A program made the translations under genes and the position numbers. Below the pieces are notes generated by a model that did no database searches, was not told where the DNA came from, and saw only the letters and a program-made list of their open reading frames with translations. From Cheilinus undulatus (taxonomy: Eukaryota > Chordata > Actinopteri > Labriformes > Labridae), in NCBI RefSeq assembly GCF_018320785.1, contig NC_054867.1, forward strand, positions 23,439,855 through 23,503,854: a DNA stretch of 64,000 nucleotides, written 5' to 3'. Of the stretch, positions 20,655 to 32,800 are shown in pieces. How positions within the stretch are numbered: the stretch's first letter is position 1; each line of letters opens with the position of its first letter.

Positions 20655-23050
20655 TGGGTGTTAAATCACCATCTATTCATGCATGGAAATAAAAAGTTGA
20701 AAACATAAAAGAAATGGAAAGAATCACTCACAGGGTTAGTCGTAAAATGTTTATAAGGGTCATTCTACGGAGGCATGCACTTTTAGGGTTGCAAATGTGG
20801 AGAAAAAAAAAAGGAATTTCTTTTTCTAACACTTACACTTATTCCATATTGCCAAATAACTAATTGGGTTCATGAATTTGCATAAATGAAAGTTTTTTTA
20901 AAATACATATTTTTTGCATTTACTTAAAGATAGCAAACACTGGTGTTACCCTATCAGCAATATAAAGAGTTTTCATGAAAAAAAAAGTATATCTCAATCT
21001 CTTACGCATGTGTTGTTAAAGGTCTGAGAGGAACGATTGGAATGCAAAATATCAGGAGATTGTATTTCATCTGTTTTATAAATCTTTGTTTAAAGAGTAA
21101 CTTAATGATAATGCTTCATCATTTCAACCATAAATTTACAATGAAAATAAAAATATCTAAGAAACTATCATGAAAAGTTTCGAGATGGTCCTTAAAATCT
21201 TAATTCTTCTGTATTGCAAAATTAAATGAAATTCCACCAACATCCATTAACTGTTTCTCACCTGCTTCTCGGCTGATTTCAATTCAGCTTAAGAGGATTA
21301 ACAACAATAAAGAAAGTCAAAATCATAACACCTCCGAGCATTTTTAGGAAAAATTATATTTGATCTGTTTGTAATCTTTTGTTTTCATTTCCTGCCAAAA
21401 AAAGTGGTTAACACCAGTGACACTATCTAAAAGCTTAATGTGAAATGAGGAGGTAACATTGGACAATTTCTAAAAAGTTGAAAGGTTAGTGGGCTTACCC
21501 AGGGCACTTCTACATGGATCATCAAGAAAGAAGCACAGGAAGTCAAGTGATATCCTCCACATGTCTAAAATTTCAAACCATTATACCAGTAGCATGGCAC
21601 TGAGTGATTTATGTATTTACTCATATAGCTGATAGCTCTGTATACACTTGTGTTTTGATTGGCCAAAAAAAAAAATGTTTTAACCTCCAAATACTGCCCT
21701 CACCCTCTACACATGACCATAGGGACAGGTGCTTTGGGGGTGATTCACATCTTTGTAACTGGTTAAAATTTTTAAAAATAGGCCTATATTAAAGAAATTA
21801 TCACTCAAGAAAACTGTGATTGTTTAAATAATATATAGTTTTATGTGAACTTAAATAAAAACTTACTTGTAATTTTTTTCTAGTTAAATATTTCAGTAAA
21901 GGCTGGGGGCAGAAGAATGCACATTTCTGTATAATGTCTCATAAGTCATTTAAAAACAAGACAGTTATTTTCGTTATTTTATATTTGGTGTTTTCCTCAG
22001 CCTCTGACCTTATTTCTTCTTCTGTCTTTACCAGTCTTCCCGTCACTTTGTGCATAAAAGTAAATAAATGCAAGAATGTGGCAGGATAAATTTAATAATC
22101 AATATAAGTTGACAGCAAGTAAGTTAAAACCTGCAATGAAAGATTTTTTAAAAACAGTAAATGATGCAAAAAATGTTAAAATCAATAATGTTAGTTTAAT
22201 ATTCTAACCATTGAGTCAGATAATAAAAGATAATAAAAAGGCATAGTTATTTCGCTATAATCATAAATATGTTATAGTGTATTGATTTAGATCTTGATCA
22301 CAGATACGAAACTAAACAATGCTGAACCAACAGTCTAAAGCCCTATGAAGACATACATCCATGAATGGTGTTTAACTTTTTGTGATAAGAACTAGTTGTT
22401 TTGTTTATTTTGTGATCTTGATGTATGTTATGGCTGGATAACAAAGCTGGTTATCCTGTGACAACAAATTCTCAAGATTTTAGAAAATTTGTCAAATCAA
22501 GCTGTTATCATAGGAAATCAGAACTGTTATCCTGAGATAACAACATAGAAAGTTACAGTCCCAATCTACTTGATGGACATGGATACATGTCATCATATTG
22601 CTTCCATGTGTATAAGACATTGATGCATTAATACTAACAGTGCATAGCAATAATAATAAAAGTGGTACATTAAGATAATTAATGTACAAATGTCTCTCAA
22701 TAAGCACATACCATGCTCTAGGATAAGCTTTAGAGGAATTTTAATCCTCTCTTTTGTTCAGGCAGTACAGGCTACTCTTAAACTACAGCTACAGGATAGG
22801 ACAGGTCTCAGAAAGAGTTTTCATCAAGTTTTTAAACTTCAGCAGTCTACTTACAAACAGTGTACCATCAGGGATTGGGCTTGAATTGAATTGATACTAA
22901 CATCCAACAAAGCTCTTAAAGTAGAAACACACCAGAATTGCAACTTACAACAGTAGAGACAGTTTTCGGGTTGTTGTGTTTTTCAGCTGTAAGAGGGACA
23001 GTTACATTGTGAAGTAAAACTTGTCTTCAGTAAAATCTTAGCTATTACTG
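20655..23050. other. AT-rich intergenic, no recognised content
   Basis: About 2.4 kb between the keratin gene side and the eif4b promoter. No frame resembles a known protein, and no strong repeat or hairpin was seen. Confidence 0.4.
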
Positions 23051-23089
23051 CAGCCATAGACTGTAGATGAGCAATAGACTGCATACAGG

Positions 23090-23800
23090 GAGGAGATGGC
23101 CCGTGAACGACGATGCGCGCTCCCGATATTAAACCTATGACGCCTACATCCGGGAACTACGGCGGACTCGCTCTCCAACATGGCGGCGTCAGGTGAGGTT
23201 TATGAGGGTGAACGATCTTGTTCGGTTGGGGTAAAATTCAGAGGGCTGTAGCTCGATATAATTAAAACACAAACTCAGGTGATTGTTAATAGCGCTTGCT
23301 AATGATTCGCGTCGTTGTCCCGTTTGTATAAGTCGGTGTGTCGGTTGTTTTGGCCCGTTAAAGACGTAACTGCCGGAGGAAGGCGAATGAACGGAGCTAC
23401 GACTTGCTCAATCTTAAAATATAAAGTACAAAGTCCTGTGGAGTGTACTGTTGTGGTGTCAAAGTTTCCCGCTTTTGCTTTACACGGTATTACATTAATT
23501 GTTAGTTGTGTGACACGCAGTGAGATGTTTGTAACTGCGTGCAAAGCTGGCACATTGTATACCCGTAGCAGAGCTCGCCGTGGCGCTCAGAGCAGATAAG
23601 CATCGGGCGCAAGCGCGTTTCGTGGAGGAGGGGTTGGGCCGAGAAGTCCGGGCAGCCCGAAGAGTCTCCCCACGTGTGCAGCCTTGTTCCCTGGTATCGG
23701 CGTTTGATGAAACGGGGCAGCTGGGCCTGTTGGGTTGCATCCTAAACACTTCCCTGGCAGCTTCACAACTTTGAGCCGTCCCAACCGCCTGGCCAAGTCT
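23090..23800 (+). promoter_or_regulatory. CpG-rich promoter of eif4b
   Basis: CpG density rises sharply against the AT-rich flanks. CpGs are frequent from 23103 through exon 1 (23180) and the first 600 bp of intron 1. No TATA box precedes the ATG. An ETS-like 'catccggga' lies about 36 bp upstream of the ATG, and a pyrimidine run 'ctctcc' precedes it closely, as in genes with 5'-terminal oligopyrimidine transcripts. This fits a housekeeping translation-factor promoter; the transcription start is not fixed by the sequence. Confidence 0.65.
23178..23187 (+). promoter_or_regulatory. YY1-type site over the eif4b start codon
   Basis: AACATGGCGGCG matches the YY1 core (AAnATGGCGGC) and contains the initiator ATG itself. 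YY1 sites at this position are common in promoters of translation genes. Binding is inferred from sequence only. Confidence 0.5.
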
Positions 23801-26800
23801 TGCTCCGATGATGGCGCACTTGGATCCTGGCACTGCGACGTGCACTAGGCCCTAAAAGCTAGCCAGCTAAGCAGGGAGACTTCCACCGTCAGCAGTATTC
23901 TGTGAAGCCCACAAAGGCATAAAAACAAAAGCGACCGACGTAAATACAAAACAAACAGCCTGCGAGTTAAGCCTAGCAGCTAGCTGTTTGTCCTTGCAGC
24001 TGTTGTGCTATTGTAGATTTAGCAGCTGTAAAAAGTCAACACTACGCAGCTACATAGCTGCTAATGTCACATTGATGTGAAACAGTAGCGGCCGTCATTT
24101 TATCACTTTTAGTGGTTAGATATAATATTATTGTTCATTGAAAGAAGGGACTTAGCATTATATGTTGGGTTAATGTTAAAACAGTCCATGTTGCTCTTTG
24201 TGTGTGTGTGTGTGTGTGCAGGTTTGGTAACGATGTGTGTAAAGAATGTCCTGACAGTTGGGATTTTCACAATAAAAGCTCTCAGCCAGCTTTGTTTCTC
24301 CCCTTTTCTCCATCAGACCAAAACAAACCAGGCCTGCTCTATGAAGAGAGCTGTGCACAAACTAAAAAATGAAAATACACAAGAGAAGTTTCCTGTAATG
24401 GATGCATGACCGATTGATTTAAACTGTTAAAGGAAGATTTCTCAGAAATGTAACAAACATGCAGCCCAGTGGTTTGCTCATGAAATGCAACATGGCCTGT
24501 CTGACCTGCTGCAAAGTGACAGTTGGATGGACCAACCACTCCCTGTTTATAAATGTTCCTGTTGGAAGACAAGTGTTGGTGTTATCACTTGCACAATTCT
24601 GTCTCCATATCTGCCTTGGCTTGACAGCATCACAACCCCAAATACTGTTGTTTGCTTGTCCTCTCTGAGAGGTGGCTGTCCCATGAGCAGAGACACACAG
24701 CCACACTCAACAACATCTTAAAAACCCTGACTGCTGTGTTATAGCAGCATGACAATATTTTCAAATACGTTGATCCTAGTTGTCCTAAATAAAGGGCACT
24801 TGGACACTGAAATAATCATGATTTTTCACACCAGGTGGCGTTTTCCTTTAGCTACCTTCAGATTTCTAAGGAAGGGGTTAAATGCATCATTTAAAAGCAG
24901 AGTTGTACAACTAATTCATGGGTTTAAATTCTTTAAGGTCAGAGTGCAACTGAAGGCATTTGAAGATATTCCAGACATATGGTTCAGAATATTTTATCTT
25001 TGGCTGACGTTCTACTCTTGTGCTACTCTCTTTTCTAGCTAAGAAGAAGAATAAGAAGGGGAAGACCCTCACTCTGACTGACTTCCTGGCTGAGGACAGT
25101 GGAGGCAGCAGCGCCCCCCCAAGCTACCCATCCAAGTCAACCAGCTGGGCCGATGAGACCGATGATCTGGATGGCGATGGTGAGCACATAGAAAAGCTTT
25201 CTTGCTTTTTAAGATCTTGCAGTTGTTAAATCAGTATGCTTTCTCATTTGCTTGGTTATGTTTAAGTGATGTAAGGAGAAATGAAATGCCTCAAGAATGC
25301 TGTCAAACTGGTTGAGCCATCAGCATTTGAAGCTTGAATCTCTAGTGGATAGCAAAAATAAGAAACAGTAGTTTTATTTTTATTGGTTTATGTTGTGGCA
25401 GCAGATTTGTAGCCAGAAGGTAAATGACAAATTTAGCTGTTTCCACACATACTTGAAAACGTAACAAATGTTTCAGCCAGGCTGCCCCTGAAGTCTTCCT
25501 GACTTTCCTGTTTATACACACTCCTTACAGCAGGAAACTTTCTGTCTGATGACAGGGGTTTACAGGAGGCAGGACATGACATAAAAAACTGCTTCAGCTT
25601 TATGCTGCCTTTACATCAATGCAACATGTAGTTGACCATATTCAGAAAAAAGAGCAGAAAAGGAAACGGTGCGAAACAGACAACATGTTGAAGCAGTTTC
25701 GTGTACAGACATTGCACCAGTTGCTCATCGGTCTCGTTATGTAAACGTCAACCCCTTCAACTTGCTCACAGGGAATATTCCTGGATATTTCATTTTTTGT
25801 TCACACAGCTGCTCACTCTGATTTGCATTGGGGCTGTAAGGAAAAATAATGGTTAAGAAATTAGGAAAATGTGGCTTTTTATGTAGGTGCTTTTACAAAA
25901 AGGCAGATTAGTGAGTCAGGAGGATGCAGTGTAACACCAGTTCATCACTGCAGCAATGCATAGCACAACTTTCAGGTGATTTGAATGAAAACTACTTTCA
26001 AGATTTTTAATCATTGGCTGGGATCTGTTGCCTTCTGTTTCCTCTGGCTCCCTCCCATACCTCAGTGAATTGTCATATTTCTTTTCTTAAACCATGTACA
26101 GCATTATTTTAGATTTGTTATTTTGTTTTAACCTTAAAATTATTCATCTTGGAACGCAGATGGTCGAGTGGTTTAAGGCGCTACCCATATACGCAGGCGG
26201 CCTGGGTTCAAATCCAGCCTGTGGCCCTTTACCGCATGTCTCTCCCCACTCTCTTCCCTGTTTCCAAGTCTATCCACTGTCCTTCCTCTATCAAATAAAG
26301 GCATGAAAAGGCCCAAAAATAAATCTTAAAAAAAAAAAGAAAAGAAAAAATTAGTCAGCTTAATTTTATTTTACATGTTGTGTTCTGCTGTGAGCCACAC
26401 ATTAGGCTACACATCACATGATCACATGCTGTCATGTGATGTGTAGCTTAACTCATGGAAATCAAATAAAACTGTTTAAAATTGCAGCTTGCTTTTTATT
26501 TCTATGTAGTTTTACCTCTCGACTTTATTCTCATAGCCTGTGTCAGTGATCATCAACTGGTGGCACCCATTGCTCCCCATCCGGCCCCCAGAAGATCATG
26601 AAAGTCAGAGAATATGTGAAAGAAAACACATGTTGTGTAATTAGGGTATCTTTTTTTAATTGAAAGAGTTGTATTAGGAATGACATAACATTCTTTTTTT
26701 TTTTTTTTTTTTTTTTTTCAGAAATCCATCTGTCAGTTAATAATAAGGAACTGTGATACATGATAACCAGCTACTCATCAGTCTATTCTTATTTTAGCTG

Positions 26801-29800
26801 CATTTCCTGCATTAATTTTTAGCTTGATTTTAAGAGTTAAATACATTTTTAAAAATCTAATTAAAATATCTTCATTTAATTTGAGTATATTTTAAAGTTC
26901 GGCCCCTGAAGTGTCCATCGAGGAAGAAGCTGCCCCTTGTACAAATGTGATTGATGACTCTTGGCCTATGCAGTTTATTTACCTTGTATCAACCCTTGTG
27001 CTATTTTTTGGCTCTGTTTGTATGCTTTTTTTGCACATTTTGTTGTATTTTCTTATATTGCTTTTGCACACATAAACTCATGACAATTCATTGTCAAAAA
27101 ATAGGGATACAAAGAAAGCAACTGCAGTTAATGATAATGAGTTAGACTTCTTTTTCATGAAAATGCCGACTTCCACAGGGTACCACGCTAACACAGCTTT
27201 ATAAGGACAACCTGACTATGAAGGATATATGCGCTGTTATATAGGCATATCAACAAACTCAAAAGCACAATCACACACAAACATGTTTATGCTTATATAC
27301 ACAAAAAACACAAAATAATCAGCTAAGAACAAAAAGAAAAGGGAGAAAACATAAAGAAAATGAAAATAATAAGGGGGGGGGGGGGCATTTTAAGTTAATA
27401 GTTTTTTTTTTTCCAGTTTGTGTGAAAAGTGTGTACAAAGGGTGTAGCAGAAAGAGGTGAGGGCTGTATCAATCTTTGATATGTTGCAGCACTGAGTCAC
27501 ACCATCTAATACATTTCTGAGGTGTGCCTCAGTTCATTTCTCAGTCCCTCTGTATGTTAAACATCCACTAGCTCTCGAAACTAAACATCCAACCAAGGAG
27601 CTGCTGTCAATTTTCTTCTGGCAATTACCCTGCCATACATCTGAGAAGTTTTCTCACCATTAAAGAATATCCACATAGATCAGCCTCAGGGCCTGGGATC
27701 AGTATGGTCTTTAAGAACCATCAAAACAAATGGGAGCAGAAATCATAAATTTTTGGGCGAAGTCCACAAGTGGTAAGCTAGAGTGCCTTTAGCTGCCTTA
27801 CACTTATCACATGTGGGTGAGAGATCAAGAAAAAATGTGTGCAGTTTAGCCTTAGGGTAGTTTAATTTATGTATTACATTTTATTGGATAAATGAATTGG
27901 AATCTAGAGTTAACTGAACAGGTATTGTTTTTCCCCAACTAGGAAAAACAAAAAATGTGTTCAGGTAATCCCTGACATCTTCCTCCCAAGCTTATTTAAT
28001 GCTGGCTTGTGATTTGGTAGGTGTGTTTGAGGAAACTGTGCTTGAAGGTTGATATAGGACTGTCAACATCTGGAAAGCTCAGTTGTGGTTCATGGTTTGG
28101 GAAAATAATCAGATTGGGATTATGTTTCCCAATATTGAGTTTGTGATTTAATATGCATTTCCTCCTCTTAAGTATTTTTCAACACTAATAATAATAATAA
28201 TAAATAATTCTATATTATAACCAACACAAAATTAGATAGATTAAACTAGGGGTTAACCATTTTGAAAAAAGAAAACTATTAAACAGTGATTATATGGATC
28301 TACAGTGTATGTAAATTCAATAGGAATGGTTGTTTTGAAAGGAAAGGTCATTTTGATGGAAAAAAACAATCTATAAAATGAGGAAAGCAGGATTTTTTGT
28401 AAACTTTTCTATTTAAAACCGACACTTGAATGATTGCATTATGTGTACAGCATAACTTCTCTGTTGAAAAAAGAGTTTAAAACTGGTATCTTGACACACA
28501 TTTCAGGTTAAATAAATATTGCATCTCCTGCGATTAGAAGATTGCGGCAGGACATGTCATGATTTAAGCTTAACATCGATTGATTTCCCAGTCCTAGTTA
28601 ATACAAAGGATTATCTGCAGGTATGTGTTCAAAAGATGCAGTGTTTTGCCGAACAAAATTTCTCAATTGTAAATACCTTAAATATTTTTTGGCAGTGAAA
28701 ACTTTGACTCAAATGTGGCAAAATGTGCATTCATATACAGATACTTTGTAGTAATAACTATTCCTTTAAGGCCCCATTCTCTGAAAACCTTATCTCTCAC
28801 AGATATAAGGAAGACATGCTTAAGACTGATTAGGGCATGGAAAAAAATGTTTTGGAATTCACAGAATTTTAAATTTGATGCCAGATTTTCTGTGCATTGG
28901 ACAGGACAAAAGAATCCTTTTTTTAGAGCTGCTCTGTGTATTTGTTTAAAATGAACACCATCACCATATGGAGTAGATATGAGGTAGTTTCTTTGGTATG
29001 TGTAAGCTTATGCCTTTGTAGATTCTTTGAAGTTATAGTTGGAAATATTTGTTGCAGTTTTGTTTTGTTTTTTTATTTGTTTTTTTTTTTTTTTCAATTC
29101 TTCTGTTGAGAACACTAATAAACTGTATTTAGTGACTGAAAGTAAGTTTTTGGTTTGCATTTATTAATTTTGTCTTTTATCATCTCTCCAGTTTCGACTT
29201 CATGGCACACAGAGGAGGACAGCTACCGGGCCCCACCTATTGACCGCTCCATCCTTCCCACAGCGCCTCGCTCAGCTCGTGAACCCAATATTGACCGGTC
29301 CCGACTGCCCCGCAGCCCGCCTTACACGGCCTTCCTGGGCAACCTGCCCTACGACGTCACTGAAGAATCGATCAAAGACTTCTTCCGCGGCTTGGCAGTA
29401 GGTGTAGCAATGAGCACCCATGCAGCTATGTGCCATTTAACTCATAGCACTTTCAGGTTAAACTGTTGTTCTGAAAGGCAAAAAGCTACTGAAACTCTGA
29501 CTGTTTCAGTTGCTATTTTTCTTTATAGCAGCTGGTAATACTTATGAGAACATGATGTCAGGCTGGTATTTTTCAGTAATATCAATCAAATCAATTATTT
29601 TTAATCCACGCCAACACTGTTTTAAATATCTGCGATCAATATGCTGCAGAACCACAGTTTGTTAAAGACGTATACAATATGATTTTTAAAAAGTCCATTT
29701 GCAGTAACATTTTTCAGTACTGTGATAATAGTATAAATAATAACAATAAGGCCAAAATAGAGCCCTTCTGACTCTGACTGAGTCAAAATGTGTAAAAGCC

Positions 29801-32800
29801 TGACCATTATACCCAGGCCTCATTCAATGGATGAAATGTTCACTCGCAGGCTAAGGAAGCATTGCTTTGCTGCATTCAGTCTTTTGTGATGTGCTTGTAG
29901 CAAATATCCTGGTAATTGTAAAATTGCACATTTCTAGTTTGTAGTCATGAAGAACAAGATATTCAGGTCTTCTTTGTATCCACTGAGTTTTATCTGCAGA
30001 TGTATATTTAGGGTCTTCATGCTGCTTGATATTGGTCATGTGGAGGACAGAAAGGTAGTACTTTATCTCCTCTCTTAAGCTACTCTCCCCTTGTAGACAG
30101 AGATGTGTAAGAAAAAAACAATATTTAACAGATGGCATGAATAAGAGTTAGTGAGGTAACAAGTAATGGGGGTTTTAAATTTACCAATATTTCCCAAAAT
30201 AGCTTCCTTTTCAAGAGTTGTTTTTTGCTCCCTATCTGTTATTCATTTGTAGCCTATTAGTTGTGCTGCCATGCTTCACATTAACACGCATCAAACAGCA
30301 TTCCTAATTTCATGTGTTTTTCTGTTCTCATCTTCAGATCAGTGCGGTGCGTTTGCCCCGAGAGCCCAGTAACCCAGAGAGGCTGAAGGGCTTTGGTTAT
30401 GCTGAATTTGACGATGTGGATTCCCTCCTGAGGGCCCTCAGTCTCAACGAGGAGGTTAGTGTTGGACTGCAATTTCTTTCTATTGTTCTCCTTTTATTTT
30501 TAATGCCTGGAACTGTGCATGGAATGAGTGTGAGACTTTTCTTCTAAGTGTTAAACCCAATAAACAAAGCGTTATTGGTCCACTTAATGAAGTAAAGTTC
30601 TTAACAATAGCATTATTCTTTTCTCTAAAACAAATGTAGGAGAATCACTTACTTGTTCCCTTTTTCTTTCCTTAAAAACAGAACCTAGGGAACCGAAGGA
30701 TCCGTGTGGACATCGCAGACCAGTCTAATGATAAAGGTGCATTGATTAAAGCCACAGTGCAACTGCAGGGTTTCTCAGTACTTTTAAACAGTAGTTAACA
30801 TGGCATCCCTTGATTGTCCTCACAATACAGAGAGGGACAGTGGGTCTATGGGAGGCAGAGATCGAGGTGGACGGATGGGTGACATGGGTCCTGACAAAAC
30901 AGACTCTGACTGGAGGGCTCGGCCCAGTGGAGAAGACGATGGACCTCCCAAGAGAGAAGATGCCTTTGGAGAGAGTGAGTGCTTACTTCTACTTGATATG
31001 AGGATAATGGTCAGTTGTGTAAAATCAAGGTGACTATTATACAGAAACTCCTTAAAAAACTGTCATTGACATCAGTTACTAACACTGGCATTAGCTTCAT
31101 TTAGGTCATCATAATATACCAAAAACTACCACAGATCTGTGTCTTTCAGCAAAATGAACCTTTATCTGAAAAAAAGGTGGCAAAAATGATCATTCCTTTT
31201 GATGATCATATTCCTTGTTGCACTGTAGCGATAATACTTTAAATTTCTATCTGTGCCTGTTATTAAAAAACTGTCATCACTGAGGATTGATTATTTAAAT
31301 CATAGCTAATAAGTAGGGATTAATGCTGTTTTATTGGTGTTTTCCACAAAATTAAACTTGCATAAACTCTTCTTGCCCCCGCCTCTGCACCCCTCTCCTT
31401 CCATCAGAGGCTACACACAGTAGCTTATCAGTTTGGCTTCTCTCTCCCTCACCATGTTTCTGCTCCAGTGTTATCATCAGTAGCCTTTCTTTTACTTAAT
31501 CACCTTTAAATAAACGTTGTCATTATTTGTTTTCATCTGGGAGCTCATTTTAAAACAGCTGATCTGTGCGAGGAAGTTTGATGTTTATTAATTCACGATC
31601 AGAATCAGAGCAGGAACTTTACAGAGTTTTCATAAATTCACAAACTAAACAATGGCAGAAGGTGACGTTTAACAGGAGAGGATGCATTTACAGGAGAGAC
31701 CTGATGAGAGTTTCTGTGTAGAAAGAGAGGCAGAGCGCACGGCACACCTTTTGATTGATTACGAATGCACCAATCTCCAAACAAAAACGAAACGACAGGT
31801 TTACATTGGTTATCGGCTCTAAATGTCGGTTTTGATTATTTTTCAATTAATCGCCCAGCACTACTGTTAGCTTAAATGAATGGTGTTAATAGCAGGAAAT
31901 CCCTATCACAATTGCTGTTTTCGTACCATTGAAGGATTTTAGTATAACAATGCACTATTAGCCCAGCTTTACTAGAAGTTGTAGCATTTACAGTTGAAAC
32001 TGGTAGTTTCACATGCTAAAGTTCTGTTCATTTCTTAACTTGACCCCATAAGATCACTGAATTTCTTCCTTTAAGACTCTTCTTATCATATTTCAGTCAG
32101 AGCAGCAGCAAACTTTTTTTGTCTAATGCCTCCTGCAGGATCACGAGACCGTTATGAATCAGATCGTTACAGAGATGGGCCAAGACGGGACAATGACCGC
32201 TATGACGGAGGAAGAGACCGCTACCGAGACCGCTATGATGACAGGGACCGCAGAGACCGCTATGATGACAGGAACAGAGACTACGACAGAGGTGTGTTTC
32301 TCTAAGGGTTTGGGCCTTATTCCTTGGCCTGTCTGTCTGAATCATGCCTCTTTTTTCCCATCAGGGTCTGCTGCAGTTTAGTATGCAATATTTTCTTCCA
32401 TTCTCCTGTTCTCATGTCTCCATGTTTGTTTCTTCCTTCCTGCTGGCCTTCCAGGTTATGACTCTCGTGGTGGTGGAGGAGGTCGTCGTGCCTTTGGTAG
32501 TGGCTTCCGCCGTGATTATGACGATGGTCGGGGAAGCAGTGATCGTTATGGGGACCGGGATCGTTATGGCGAACGCGATGACCGGTATGAGAGACGAGAC
32601 GACAGGCGTGAGGAGAGAGGTGAGAGTTCACCATTTATGTATGCCAAACTCTGTTTACCCTCTTAGTTTGGTTTCAGTGAAGTCTAAAATAATGTTGACA
32701 TAGGTTATCACTTCTTTTACAACTTTTAATCAACCATTTTTAAGTCCAGTGGTGCTTCTGTGCGTGGGACTGACTCAACTCTACCTGGCACTCATCTTTT

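Noticed and set aside
26151-26225. Possible tRNA-Leu/Ser gene
   Set aside because: A and B boxes are present but no acceptor stem or anticodon arm closes, and a SINE body with an A-rich tail follows.
27373-27385. G13 run as a G-quadruplex or functional element
   Set aside because: A single homopolymer in an intron with no supporting pattern; it could also be a sequencing length artefact.
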